Positions 1 through 8,278 of a stretch of DNA of 21,496 bases are shown here, piece after piece. Location: contig CAZSVI010000064.1 in NCBI GenBank assembly GCA_964610205.1, positions 1-21,496 on the forward strand, read 5' to 3'. Source of the stretch: CAZSVI01 sp964610205. GTDB lineage: Bacteria > Bacillota > Clostridia > DSM-8532. The notes beneath the pieces were generated by a model. It was given only the letters and a program-made list of their open reading frames with translations, did not search any database and was not told the origin of the DNA. Both the position numbers and the translations under genes were made by a program. Positions within the stretch are counted from its first letter, which is position 1. Each line of letters starts with the position of its first letter.

Positions 1-1923
1 GCATCCATTATACATGAACTGTTTCATGCATATCAGGAAGAGGCCTTACTGATGCCTCTTTGTATTTCTCAAACAGGGCGGGAAATTGACTGGTTGAAGG
101 AAGCCACGGCGATATGGGCGATAGATCAGGTATACCCCGATAATAACTTTGAACTGAAATATGTTGAGCGATTATATAAATATCCATCGGTTGAGTATGG
201 TTCAATAGAGTCTGAAGCTTTCCACACCTGGTACCAGATGTTTTTCTACTATACCGAAGTACTTGGTACATATGAAAACAGTTATGTAAAGCATCTTTTC
301 ACAAGCTACAGGCTGCATAACAATCTCGACGCGGTTTTTAACGATGTTCATATGGCAAGGCAATTTTTCAACAAGGATTTTGCCACACTGGGCATGGCGC
401 TATATGGATGGGTAAAAGAATACAAAACCTTTGAGTCACGGGAGCCGTGCTATCCTTTGTATGAAGTGGAAATCAGGGATTCCGATATATTTCTTCTGGA
501 TGAAATTGTGGATGATACCGGAAGTGACTGGCGGGAGGAAGAATTTGAAAGCCCCGGATACCGGTATAAGCTTATTATTATACCGGAGGATTTTACCGGC
601 AGATTGATTTTTCAGCAGAACCTGTCCATGACAAGGGATGATCAAAAAACCGGCATCAGGATTGCTGTAAACCGGAACGGAGAATGGCAGTGGGAGAATA
701 TTATTGATGAATTTGCAACCCATGTTGTGGATATAGGAGGATCGCTGGATGTAATTGATTCGGTTTTGGTTATGTTATACGGAACCGGGTATGAATCAAC
801 CGAGAAAGTACAGTATAAAGTGACCATGGGTACGCCGACGGAAGCAAAGGGAATGATAAAAATCAATTGGGAGAAGGAATGGAATATGCCCGGAGGGGAG
901 TCGGAGAAAGAGATCATAACCACAATCATAACGGAAAATCTTATAAAACCCAATTTCAATCAGGAAACAGCCGGTACGGCGGGTTCAATAAACGAGGCAC
1001 TGGAATATGCCGTTACAGGTGAAAGATATGAGATTGATAAACTCGAAATAATTCATATGTACAGCCGTGTGTATAAAAACGGGAAGGAAGAGAAAAAAAC
1101 CATCGGATCAGGCAATTATAAATATACCGCAGAAACGAGCCAAGCAGGTTCGTTATTACCGGGGATACCCGGGTTGCCTGACCTTTCGGGTCTGAATGAA
1201 ATGATAAAAGAATTACCCTCCATAGATGAGCTTGAAGGATTACTGGGAGGCTTAAGCGGAGTGGAAAATGGGACTGAAAATGTTCCTCCCCTTCCAGAAC
1301 TGTCACCTGAAGGGGAAGGGGAGTTTATTCCTGAACTTCCCGAGCTTCCTCAAATTCCGGAATTTGACATATCCGGATTGGCCGGAACAGGAGCAAATAC
1401 GGGAAGGATTGTTATCCGGCCTGATGTGGGCGTCTTTGAACTGTATCCTGTTTTGCCTCCCCAGGCCAAATCGGAAAAATGGGTAACCTATGAGTATACT
1501 CATAAATACCCGGATCCTAAGGATAATAAATCCATGAAAACCGATACACAAACCTATGAAGATACACCCTTTGAAATGCTTCCGTTATGGTTTATGAATC
1601 CTGATTATAAAGAGGATTTAACTATGGATGGGCTTGATATCAACATGGGGGATATAGAGGACACAAAGGAACTGTCCGATATGATGTCAGGGCTGCAGGG
1701 AAAGCTGAATAAACTGAATATACAAACGCTTATTAATGACCCGCAGACTTTCTACCAGATAGATATTAAGGACACTATCCAACCCCTGCCGGAATCGGCT
1801 ATTTTGAAGGAGAAAGCCATGTTCAACCAGAAAACCTTTGTCGCGGAGCTTTCGGCTGAGGTTTTAACTTCAAAAGGTAATACTATCAGGGTAACGGTAT
1901 CTGTGGAATATGAGTTCAAGTAA
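1..1923 (+). CDS. Putative zinc metallopeptidase (gluzincin-like), 3' part, start outside window
   Basis: The reading frame is open from base 1, so the ATG at 52 is internal and the true start lies to the left. The codons before it read A-S-I-I-H-E-L-F-H-A-Y-Q, a HExxH zinc-peptidase motif (13-27). About 26 residues later comes W-L-K-E-A-T-A-I-W (91-117), whose Glu (100-102) fits the third zinc ligand of gluzincins. After this catalytic remnant the protein has long beta-rich, acidic stretches. A low-complexity segment rich in Leu, Pro, Gly and Glu (about 1141-1400, with repeated LPxLP / PELP units) looks like a flexible linker. A further beta-rich domain ends in a V-x-V-x-V-E-Y-E-F-K tail. 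Substrate and location are not recognisable; an extracytoplasmic protein would fit. It ends 18 nt from the convergent gene at 1942, with no separate terminator seen. The peptidase call is inference from the motif geometry at the cut edge. Confidence 0.6.
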   Translation, partial: ASIIHELFHAYQEEALLMPLCISQTGREIDWLKEATAIWAIDQVYPDNNFELKYVERLYKYPSVEYGSIESEAFHTWYQMFFYYTEVLGTYENSYVKHLFTSYRLHNNLDAVFNDVHMARQFFNKDFATLGMALYGWVKEYKTFESREPCYPLYEVEIRDSDIFLLDEIVDDTGSDWREEEFESPGYRYKLIIIPEDFTGRLIFQQNLSMTRDDQKTGIRIAVNRNGEWQWENIIDEFATHVVDIGGSLDVIDSVLVMLYGTGYESTEKVQYKVTMGTPTEAKGMIKINWEKEWNMPGGESEKEIITTIITENLIKPNFNQETAGTAGSINEALEYAVTGERYEIDKLEIIHMYSRVYKNGKEEKKTIGSGNYKYTAETSQAGSLLPGIPGLPDLSGLNEMIKELPSIDELEGLLGGLSGVENGTENVPPLPELSPEGEGEFIPELPELPQIPEFDISGLAGTGANTGRIVIRPDVGVFELYPVLPPQAKSEKWVTYEYTHKYPDPKDNKSMKTDTQTYEDTPFEMLPLWFMNPDYKEDLTMDGLDINMGDIEDTKELSDMMSGLQGKLNKLNIQTLINDPQTFYQIDIKDTIQPLPESAILKEKAMFNQKTFVAELSAEVLTSKGNTIRVTVSVEYEFK

Positions 1924-1941
1924 TCCGGTGACGGCAGAGTT

Positions 1942-3894
1942 TCAATACATACAATCCAGCATGAGCAGTTCGCCGTTTTTCCCGAATCCGATGAAGTCGG
2001 CATTCCTCTCCAGAGGGATAACAAAGGTTTCAAGTTTATATGTTTCGGGATGGAGGGTATGAACCTCCATCCTTCCGGATTGCCAATTCCGTATGATAAA
2101 GTATTTTTCCAGGATATCATGATATGCTATATAACGTATATACTGCTGTTGTTTCTCGTCAAGGAAGAAAAGAACGTCTCCGTTCGTATTTTTAGCTTCC
2201 ATAATAAAATCGCCTGTTTCCGGGATGTAATGCCGGTAGAAGCCAATGCTCTTATCCGGGAAAAAAGCCATGGGTGTTTCGGTTGTATAGAGTACCGATA
2301 ATTCACCGGTACTTAAATCAATAGAGTAATAACGCATAAGCCATTGGTCTGATATCCCCTCATAACCATCCAGCAAGAGTTTGCCGTCACCCATATCCAC
2401 TACATTGCAGTAGTAATGAATCCAGCCCTCCCCATATCTGATTTTAAACGGTAAGGGATATTCTCCTGTTTTTCTGCCCTGTTGGTCTATTGTAACAAGA
2501 ATCATTTGTTCTGATTCGGTAAATCCGTTTTCATACTCAATAACAGCATACCCACCATTATCCAGGCAAAAAATAGCACAGATCCTTCGTTTGTCGTTCT
2601 GTTCCGTATATAGCAGGGATAATTTTATGTTCTTCAAGTCCATAAGCAAAATCATATTGTCGTACTGGTAGATGCAGCGACCGTCCTTCGTCCATTCATC
2701 CCTTTGTATTAATGGGTTCATAATAGCGGCATGAAGGAAAGAGTCTTCATCATGGATTAGGGAAAGCTCTCCGGCCAGAGGCAGAAACTGGTCAGCCAAA
2801 GGTGAAAGTATCCTCGTATCCAGCGAGTACGACGATTTGGTGTATACCGGGTCGTGAGGCTCATCTTCCAGAATGCCAAACATGATGTGGGTTTTCAAGG
2901 GTGAAAAACTCCATGGACGCATACCCTGGAAAAAGGTATGGAGAATTTCTATTTCCCCGGTTTGTGTTTTTACGGAAAACAGCTTTTGCGGCGGTATTAC
3001 GGAGAAGGAGTAATAATCGAGGGAGAAAGTATTGCCGTATATGTCTTTGGTCCCTTTCGCACCCCGGATTGAAAGGGTATACTTTCCTTCTCCCGATTCC
3101 TTTACGCTAAGTTTTAATTTCTTATCTGTCAACCACTCCATAGTATACGATACATCATTGATATCACCTGTAACCGATAGTGAATCGTTAAGGCTCTCCT
3201 TATTCATTGGTTCGCTGAAATGCAGCAGAAAGTCGTGATTATTCCCCGCTATGTACATGGCCTTCGGAAGAAGCTCGCCGGTTATGGCATCCATCTGCCG
3301 GATATCGCATGTGATTGCCGGATAATGTATAAGCGACAGGGCTTTATCCTCTTTCAACGTCAAACGTCCGTTGAAAATTCCAGCTTTCACTGAAACAGAT
3401 ATATTCTCCGGAAGATCATCGGATAAAAAAACATTTACAACATTAGTCTGCTGTTCCGACACATACATATGAGAAAGGGAAACAGGCTGTCCGTTTATAT
3501 AAACATAGTTTTCGAGATTTTCTATACGTACACTGTCGTTCATATGGAAAGACAAATACAAATACCCGTAATACGCCAACAGCTCATCACCGGTGATTGT
3601 GAAATTCTCTTCGGTATGCTTATTCATTTCCACGCGGAGTATTTTTAATTCATCATTCGAATTATTGTTTTTGATAGCCGTTGCCGGGGGAGCTTCAGAA
3701 GTGTCGGATTCTCGTGTGTCAACAACTCCCATGCTGTTTTCCTGTCCGGGGATAGCATTTGTTGTATCCGAGTATGCGTTTTTGTTTTCTGTGATATCTG
3801 ATTTATGCCTGTTATTCTGCCATATTAAAACAGCCAGCAGGATGACTATTGCCAACATAACCGGAACTAAAACGAAAACAACTCTTTTTTTCAT
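1942..3894 (-). CDS. Membrane-anchored extracytoplasmic protein with SbsA-type Ig-like domain
   Basis: This is a 650-residue protein of unknown specific function. Residues 1-4 (MKKR) followed by a hydrophobic run to about residue 25 form a signal anchor; no lipobox Cys is seen. A Ser/Thr/Asn-rich spacer (about 30-80) should lie outside the membrane. Residues about 83-185 look like a first beta-sandwich. Residues about 205-300 carry the F-S-E-P-M-N signature (about 226-231) and the G-x-Y-x-L-x-I-x-G pattern of Big_5/SbsA Ig-like domains. The remainder (about 305-650) is a run of beta strands with repeated polar turns, compatible with a beta-propeller-like fold, though I cannot count blades reliably. 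The start at 3894 has a GGAAGTGG purine stretch upstream. The gene is convergent with the putative peptidase; both may act at the cell surface, but nothing here proves a link. Confidence 0.65.
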   Translation of the reverse strand: MKKRVVFVLVPVMLAIVILLAVLIWQNNRHKSDITENKNAYSDTTNAIPGQENSMGVVDTRESDTSEAPPATAIKNNNSNDELKILRVEMNKHTEENFTITGDELLAYYGYLYLSFHMNDSVRIENLENYVYINGQPVSLSHMYVSEQQTNVVNVFLSDDLPENISVSVKAGIFNGRLTLKEDKALSLIHYPAITCDIRQMDAITGELLPKAMYIAGNNHDFLLHFSEPMNKESLNDSLSVTGDINDVSYTMEWLTDKKLKLSVKESGEGKYTLSIRGAKGTKDIYGNTFSLDYYSFSVIPPQKLFSVKTQTGEIEILHTFFQGMRPWSFSPLKTHIMFGILEDEPHDPVYTKSSYSLDTRILSPLADQFLPLAGELSLIHDEDSFLHAAIMNPLIQRDEWTKDGRCIYQYDNMILLMDLKNIKLSLLYTEQNDKRRICAIFCLDNGGYAVIEYENGFTESEQMILVTIDQQGRKTGEYPLPFKIRYGEGWIHYYCNVVDMGDGKLLLDGYEGISDQWLMRYYSIDLSTGELSVLYTTETPMAFFPDKSIGFYRHYIPETGDFIMEAKNTNGDVLFFLDEKQQQYIRYIAYHDILEKYFIIRNWQSGRMEVHTLHPETYKLETFVIPLERNADFIGFGKNGELLMLDCMY

Positions 3895-4082
3895 ATTATT
3901 CCACTTCCGTTTTCTGTTTCATTTAATTCTCCACGTTTTTCTATTCTGAAAAACATTTTTTTGGATGTCATACCCATGATTTTTTATCATTTTAATAGAC
4001 GATTGGCAGATAAAAAAGTTTCGCATTTTACCATGAATAAATCTTTTTGTATTAAAAATAACATGTCAGTTTTCTTGTGCAA

Positions 4083-4142
4083 TTGAAAATAAACAAAGAA
4101 AGTAGTAATATAAATACTACAATTGGTTTTCTGAACCCAATT
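4083..4142 (+). promoter_or_regulatory. Predicted sigma-A promoter with two adjoining inverted repeats
   Basis: TTGAAA (4083-4088) and TAATAT (4106-4111) are separated by exactly 17 nt, giving a start near 4118 and a leader of about 85 nt before the gene at 4203. Two inverted repeats cover the -10 and start region: GTAGTA-N7-TACTAC (4102-4107 / 4115-4120) and AATTGG-N10-CCAATT (4121-4126 / 4137-4142). They could be operator half-sites. The promoter call rests on spacing and box matches only. It also argues against a translation start at the GTG at 4077, which lies upstream of this promoter. Confidence 0.45.
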
Positions 4143-4202
4143 CAATTTGCGTTTTGCAAGTATACTGTTTTTACGGTTAAGTTTTTATGGCAGAGGTGTT
4201 TG

Positions 4203-6752
4203 ATGGATATACATGACAAGGTAAGTACGGGTATGAAAGGCTTTGATCAGGTTATTGACAGGCTCCGGTTCGGAGACAATGTTGTCTGGCAGGCAGATTC
4301 CATATCAGGATACAGGAAAGTGGCAGCTCTGTATGCGGGGCAGGCTAAGCAGGATAACAGGACATTGCTTTATATACGGTTCGGAAATCACGAACCCATA
4401 CTTGAAGAAATTTCTGGTATAAGGATATATGAGGTTGATGCTCATAAAGGGTTTGAAAGCTTTGCGGCCCAAGTTTACGGTATTGTTGAGAAGGAGGGCA
4501 GGAAGGCTTTTTATGTTTTCGACTGCCTGACCGACTTATTGGAATACTGGCATTCAGACCTGATGATTGGTAATTTTTTTAAGGTTATCTGTCCCTATCT
4601 GTACGAGTTGGATACCATTGCTTATTTTGCAATTATGCGTAATTCCCATACTTTCAGCACCATTGCCGGTATTCGTGAAACAACCCAGCTTTTACTTGAT
4701 TTATACTATGTGAACCAGAAGTATTATATACATCCGCTGAAAGTATGGCAGCGCTATTCGCCCACGATGTTTTTCCCCCATCTGATTCAGGGCAGTGAGG
4801 CTGTTTGTATTACGGCCAGTTCGGAAGCGGCGGAGTTATTCTCCAGCATTCATCGCAGCGGGGAAATACTGGATTATTGGGATGTTATATTCAGTAACGC
4901 GAGAAGGATGCTGTCATTTCCGCCTGAGCAGCAGGTACAGACAAAAAGGCTGCTGATGTCCATGCTGATAGGTCATGAATCCAGGATGTTCGAATTATGT
5001 GACGGGTATTTTACCCTTGAGGATATATTAAGGATAGCATCCAGAGAAGTCGGAACCGGTTTTATCGGAGGCAAGAGTGTGGGAATGCTGGTTGCAAGAA
5101 AAATTCTGGAAGAGGATAAGGAAAATCGTTTTGTGTCATATATGGAACCCCATGATTCATATTTCCTGGGATCGGATATTTTTTATACCTATATTGTACA
5201 AAACGGATGGTGGAAGCTTCATACGAAACAAAAAATAAGGGAAGGCTATTTTAAATACGCGCCTGAGCTGAAGAAAAAGATTCTGCACGGAAAATTTCCC
5301 GCGAATATAAAGGATAAATTTATAGAAATGCTTGAGTATTTCGGGCAGTCTCCGATTATTGTGCGTTCAAGTTCTCTTTTGGAGGATAATTTCGGAAACG
5401 CCTTTGCCGGAAAATATGAAAGTGTATTCTGTGTTAATCAGGGTACTCCTGAGGAGCGGTATGAAGCTTTCGAACAGGCGGTTCGGACCGTATATTCAAG
5501 CACAATGAATCCTGATGCGCTTGCTTACCGGATGAACAGAGGACTATTCGAAAAAGATGAACAGATGGCTATACTGGTGCAGCGGGTTTCAGGAGACTAC
5601 CATCAAGAAAGTTTTTTTCCTCACGTTGCCGGAGTAGGGAATTCATTTAACCTCTATGTATGGGATAAGAGCATCGATATGGAGGCGGGCATGCTCAGGA
5701 TGGTATTAGGCTTGGGAACCCGGGCAGTGGACAGGACAATTGGTGATTATGCCAGAATTGTGTGTCTGGACAACCCCTTACGCTCACCAATGGTAAATTT
5801 TGAAGAGCGCAGGAAGTTTTCTCAGAATTATGCCGATGTACTGTCTCTGAAAGGGAATGTTATAACAACGAGAAAAACAGAAGATATTCTATCTTCGGAT
5901 ATTGGTGTGGAAAAAGAATTATTCGCTCAGGTGGATTATGAAACAATGAACCGCTTGAGGGAGAGGGGCTATACAGGGATTAAGCCGCAGTATATTATTG
6001 ATTTTAACAAAATGCTGCAGAATACCCGGTTCTCCGAATATATGCGCAATATGCTTGCTTCGCTTGCCAAAGCATACGACTACCCTGTTGATATTGAGTT
6101 TACGGCGAATTTTGCAAAAGAAAAACAATTCAAGGTAAATCTTGTGCAATGCCGGCCGCTGCAAACCAGAGGGCTTGGCAAGGCTGTTGACATGCCTGTG
6201 CTGACAGATAAGGAGGATTGTATTTTATTTTTAAAGGGAAATTTCATGGGAGGAAATTTATGGCTTGAAATTGATTATATTGTGTATGTCCGTATCAGGC
6301 CGTACCTTAAGCTCAGTGAACAGGAAAAATATTCCGTAGCCAGGCAGATCGGGCTGATTAATAACGCGTTAAAAGGTAAAAATGTGATGCTTGTTGGGCC
6401 CGGCAGATGGGGAACAACTACACCCTCATTGGGAGTTCCGGTCCATTTTTCGGAACTGAGCAATATGTCTGTTATATGTGAAGTAGCTTCTGTTGAAGAT
6501 GGTTTTATACCTGAACTCTCATATGGAAGCCACTTTTTTCAGGATATTGTTGAAGCCGGTATTTTTTACGCGGCCGTATTTGACGGAGAAAAGGATGTTG
6601 TATTTCACCCGGAACGGATTCTGAATAAGGAAAACCAGTTGAAGAATATAATGCCGGATCATCAAAGGTTTGAGGATGTTATTCATATAACAGATACACA
6701 CGGTACAGAGATTTTCTCGGATATTGTAAGTCAAACACTATTGTGCAGATGA
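4203..6752 (+). CDS. KaiC-like domain fused to PPDK-type PEP/pyruvate-binding (ATP-grasp) domain
   Basis: The protein is 849 residues from the ATG at 4203, chosen because AGAGGTG (4192-4198) sits just upstream; the frame stays open to a GTG at 4077 but without a good ribosome site. Residues 1 to about 200 begin with S-T-G-M-K-G-F-D and look like a KaiC/RecA-type ATPase, but the P-loop position reads A-D-S-I-S-G-Y-R-K and lacks the normal GxxGxGK[ST], so it is probably not catalytic. From G284 (G-F-I-G-G-K-S-V-G-M) there is a PPDK N-terminal ATP-grasp domain with the V-R-S-S motif at 387-390, A-G-K-Y-E-S-V-F, and V-L-G-L-G-T-R-A-V-D. Near the C-terminus G-P-G-R-W-G and G-S-H-F-F-Q are visible. 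The phosphohistidine swivel domain and the PEP-binding TIM barrel of PPDK and PEP synthase are absent, so it should not be called a full dikinase. A nucleotide-dependent phosphotransfer or regulatory role is possible. It appears monocistronic. Confidence 0.75.
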   Translation: MDIHDKVSTGMKGFDQVIDRLRFGDNVVWQADSISGYRKVAALYAGQAKQDNRTLLYIRFGNHEPILEEISGIRIYEVDAHKGFESFAAQVYGIVEKEGRKAFYVFDCLTDLLEYWHSDLMIGNFFKVICPYLYELDTIAYFAIMRNSHTFSTIAGIRETTQLLLDLYYVNQKYYIHPLKVWQRYSPTMFFPHLIQGSEAVCITASSEAAELFSSIHRSGEILDYWDVIFSNARRMLSFPPEQQVQTKRLLMSMLIGHESRMFELCDGYFTLEDILRIASREVGTGFIGGKSVGMLVARKILEEDKENRFVSYMEPHDSYFLGSDIFYTYIVQNGWWKLHTKQKIREGYFKYAPELKKKILHGKFPANIKDKFIEMLEYFGQSPIIVRSSSLLEDNFGNAFAGKYESVFCVNQGTPEERYEAFEQAVRTVYSSTMNPDALAYRMNRGLFEKDEQMAILVQRVSGDYHQESFFPHVAGVGNSFNLYVWDKSIDMEAGMLRMVLGLGTRAVDRTIGDYARIVCLDNPLRSPMVNFEERRKFSQNYADVLSLKGNVITTRKTEDILSSDIGVEKELFAQVDYETMNRLRERGYTGIKPQYIIDFNKMLQNTRFSEYMRNMLASLAKAYDYPVDIEFTANFAKEKQFKVNLVQCRPLQTRGLGKAVDMPVLTDKEDCILFLKGNFMGGNLWLEIDYIVYVRIRPYLKLSEQEKYSVARQIGLINNALKGKNVMLVGPGRWGTTTPSLGVPVHFSELSNMSVICEVASVEDGFIPELSYGSHFFQDIVEAGIFYAAVFDGEKDVVFHPERILNKENQLKNIMPDHQRFEDVIHITDTHGTEIFSDIVSQTLLCR

Positions 6753-6906
6753 AATATGTTGTGTATATATCTTTATTTTTTTGCTGTACAGTATGCAGTA
6801 GTTTATCTGAAACATTAAGCCCATTATTTTTATATCATGCTGTTTAGCTTATATAACAATAATACGACTGGTTTTTTGTGCAAATCATTGAAAAGTCAGT
6901 ACTCTA
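6753..6906. other. AT-rich intergenic stretch without a clear terminator
   Basis: Between the KaiC/PPDK-like gene and the marR promoter I see only AT-rich sequence, including short T-runs and a CTGTACAG palindrome. No hairpin followed by a T-run is convincing. An in-frame ATG at 6837 would extend the downstream MarR protein by about 50 residues, but that segment lies upstream of the predicted promoter and has no ribosome site. Confidence 0.4.
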
Positions 6907-6965
6907 TTGATTATAGATTCAAATTGTTTTATACTAAAACTGTTATAGAATGTAACCTAGTTTAC
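6907..6965 (+). promoter_or_regulatory. marR promoter and operator-like palindrome
   Basis: TTGATT (6907-6912) and TATACT (6930-6935) are 17 nt apart, predicting a start near 6942. Just downstream, GTAACCTAGTTTAC (6952-6965) is a 14-nt palindrome with one mismatched pair, the size and symmetry typical of MarR-family operators. Its place at about +10 to +24 suits repression by the encoded MarR protein. Autoregulation is inference from position and symmetry. Confidence 0.5.
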
Positions 6966-6995
6966 TTGTTCTTTAAATTTAGGAGAGTTATGGGC

Positions 6996-7472
6996 ATGGA
7001 AAATGGAAAAGGTTATGTTTCCGAACAAATACAGGATTTGTTAAAGGAGATTAGTATGAACATCAGCCATATCCTGGCAAAGGAAATTGACATTTCTCCC
7101 TTAACGGTACATCAGTTGTACATTATGAAATTAATAAAGAAAAAGCCTGAAACCAATCTGACTTCATTATGCAATGAACTGAGTTTATCCAAAGGTTCTA
7201 TGAGTTTAACTGTTAACAGACTGGTTGAGGAAGGTTATGTTTACACGAAGGAAAATTTCTCTGACAGAAGAAATAAAAATATTAACCTGACTGAAAAAGG
7301 AGAAATGATACTAAAGGATACTACTGACAAGAGCATTCGTATATTGACGGATATAACGTCTACCTTATCGAAGAACGATTTGGAAGATATTAAAAAAAGT
7401 CTTCAAAAATTGAATACATCAATTCATGAAGCTATTCATCGGAATGATGATTTCAGGGATAAATACGAATAA
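6996..7472 (+). CDS. MarR-family transcriptional regulator
   Basis: This is a 158-residue protein of normal MarR length. A helical N-terminus (dimerisation) is followed by the winged-helix region: T-V-H-Q-L-Y-I-M, then T-S-L-C-N-E-L-S-L-S-K-G-S-M-S (recognition helix), then V-N-R-L-V-E-E-G-Y-V, and the wing F-S-D-R-R-N-K (the D-x-R signature), ending in L-T-E-K-G. AGGAGAG (6981-6987) is 8-9 nt from the ATG at 6996, whereas an ATG at 6990 would be only 2-3 nt away, so 6996 is preferred. MarR proteins usually respond to phenolic compounds, drugs or oxidants; the ligand cannot be told here. The closest downstream gene, 105 nt away, encodes a HEAT-repeat protein and could be part of its regulon. 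Confidence 0.85.
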   Translation: MENGKGYVSEQIQDLLKEISMNISHILAKEIDISPLTVHQLYIMKLIKKKPETNLTSLCNELSLSKGSMSLTVNRLVEEGYVYTKENFSDRRNKNINLTEKGEMILKDTTDKSIRILTDITSTLSKNDLEDIKKSLQKLNTSIHEAIHRNDDFRDKYE

Positions 7473-7577
7473 ATGATTTGTTCTGCGGAAATGATCAAAA
7501 TTGAACGGTAAAATGGACTGATAGACTATTATTTAGAAACAATTATATAAAAACTTACTTTTGGGGAGTGTTTAAAA

Positions 7578-7916
7578 ATGTTTGGAAGCAAAGACAAGAA
7601 AATTGAAGCATTGATACGGAAAAGGAAATGGGATGTTTTAAACAACAAGTATTTAAGGGCTGATGCCGGAACCAGGCTGATATTGGCTCAGGAATGCGGC
7701 AAAGCTACCGATCCTGGAGTGAATAGCGTACTCACGACATTAATCCGGGATAATGATGAAAAGGTACAGTTAGCGGCTGTTAAGTCTATAGCTGCTACGG
7801 GGAAAGATCACGAAGTAGCACAGTTGCAATGGCTTTTGAAAAATCTGCCGGAGGACAAGTCTGAAATGAAAGAAGCTGTTCAGGAGGCCATTTCAAAAGT
7901 AAGGGGAAAAAGATAA
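7578..7916 (+). CDS. Small HEAT-repeat domain protein
   Basis: A cytosolic protein of 112 residues with no signal or membrane segment. The middle (about residues 45-75) carries the HEAT-repeat pattern: D-N-D-E-K-V-Q-L-A-A-V-K-S-I-A followed by a second helix pair beginning G-K-D-H-E-V-A-Q-L-Q-W-L-L. Such short alpha-solenoids mediate protein-protein contacts; no catalytic residues are evident. The start is well supported by GGGGAG (7563-7568), 9 nt upstream. It lies 105 nt after marR and is followed by a terminator at 7951. I see no convincing promoter of its own, so read-through from marR is possible. The partner is unknown. Confidence 0.65.
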   Translation: MFGSKDKKIEALIRKRKWDVLNNKYLRADAGTRLILAQECGKATDPGVNSVLTTLIRDNDEKVQLAAVKSIAATGKDHEVAQLQWLLKNLPEDKSEMKEAVQEAISKVRGKR

Positions 7917-7950
7917 GCTTTTTCTAAATTCTCTTAAAAAAAGAGAAAAC

Positions 7951-7977
7951 CCCCATTCCATTTGAATGGGGTTTTTT
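7951..7977 (+). terminator. Rho-independent terminator after the HEAT-repeat gene
   Basis: CCCCATTC (7951-7958) pairs with GAATGGGG (7964-7971) around a 5-nt loop, followed directly by six T residues (7972-7977). A second, weaker hairpin TTCTCTT / AAGAGAA (7929-7935 / 7941-7947) precedes it. It ends the marR/HEAT transcription unit. Confidence 0.85.
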
Positions 7978-8046
7978 GCTTGAGTTTTTTATCATCAAGG
8001 CGGATACACCTCACATTTGTCTCACATAATAGTAACATCCATGCGA

Positions 8047-8175
8047 TATAATCAAAAGGTTGGAGACTAGTGGTTTGTAACGTCTCAAATTCATAGTTCT
8101 TTATCAAGCGTTATAAATCCACTTCCTTGATGTTTGTGGCCTGCATACCCTAAGTTTCATACTTTGCAGGCCACT
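8047..8175 (+). ncRNA. Candidate structured RNA with alternative helices
   Basis: A TATAAT (8047-8052), without a convincing -35, would start transcription at about 8059, where folding begins. Helix A: 8069-8082 pairs with 8109-8123 over 14 bp, with one G-U pair and one bulged base. Helix B: GTGGCCTGCA (8136-8145) pairs perfectly with TGCAGGCCAC (8165-8174), and AAGT / ACTT (8152-8155 / 8161-8164) extends it across a 6-nt bulge. Helix A competes with two smaller hairpins, GAGAC / GTCTC (8063-8067 / 8082-8086) and ATCAAG / CTTGAT (8103-8108 / 8126-8131), so two exclusive folds are possible. No T-run follows, so it is not a simple terminator. I match it to no known riboswitch, tRNA or T-box. 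It may be an RNA gene, a leader, or a remnant of a mobile palindrome. Confidence 0.35.
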
Positions 8176-8190
8176 AATAGACATTAATCA

Positions 8191-8219
8191 TTGATATATC
8201 ATGAAAAAATTGATATAAG
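8191..8219 (+). promoter_or_regulatory. Predicted sigma-A promoter with extended -10 for the methyltransferase remnant
   Basis: TTGATA (8191-8196) and TATAAG (8214-8219) are 17 nt apart, and TGA (8211-8213) immediately before the -10 makes an extended -10. The start would be near 8226, about 50 nt before the methyltransferase ATG at 8279. The folded region just upstream is therefore not required for expression of this gene. Confidence 0.5.
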
Positions 8220-8278
8220 AATATTAGGGAACAATACCAATAGAGATTTGAAAAGTTTATTAAATTAGAGTGGAATCC

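Noticed and set aside
4077..4202. Upstream extension of the KaiC/PPDK-like protein from the GTG at 4077
   Set aside because: It has no ribosome site and begins upstream of the predicted promoter, while the ATG at 4203 has AGAGGTG at good distance and starts the recognisable KaiC-like pattern.
4203..6752. Annotation as a complete pyruvate phosphate dikinase or PEP synthase
   Set aside because: The phosphohistidine swivel domain and the PEP-binding barrel are not present; only the N-terminal ATP-grasp part is.
6837..6995. Upstream extension of the MarR protein from the ATG at 6837
   Set aside because: The segment contains the predicted promoter and operator, has non-MarR composition, and lacks a ribosome site; 6996 has a well-placed AGGAGAG.
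8060..8175. tRNA or attenuator interpretation of the folded region
   Set aside because: No cloverleaf, TTCRA-type loop or CCA end is visible, and there is no T-run after the last helix.
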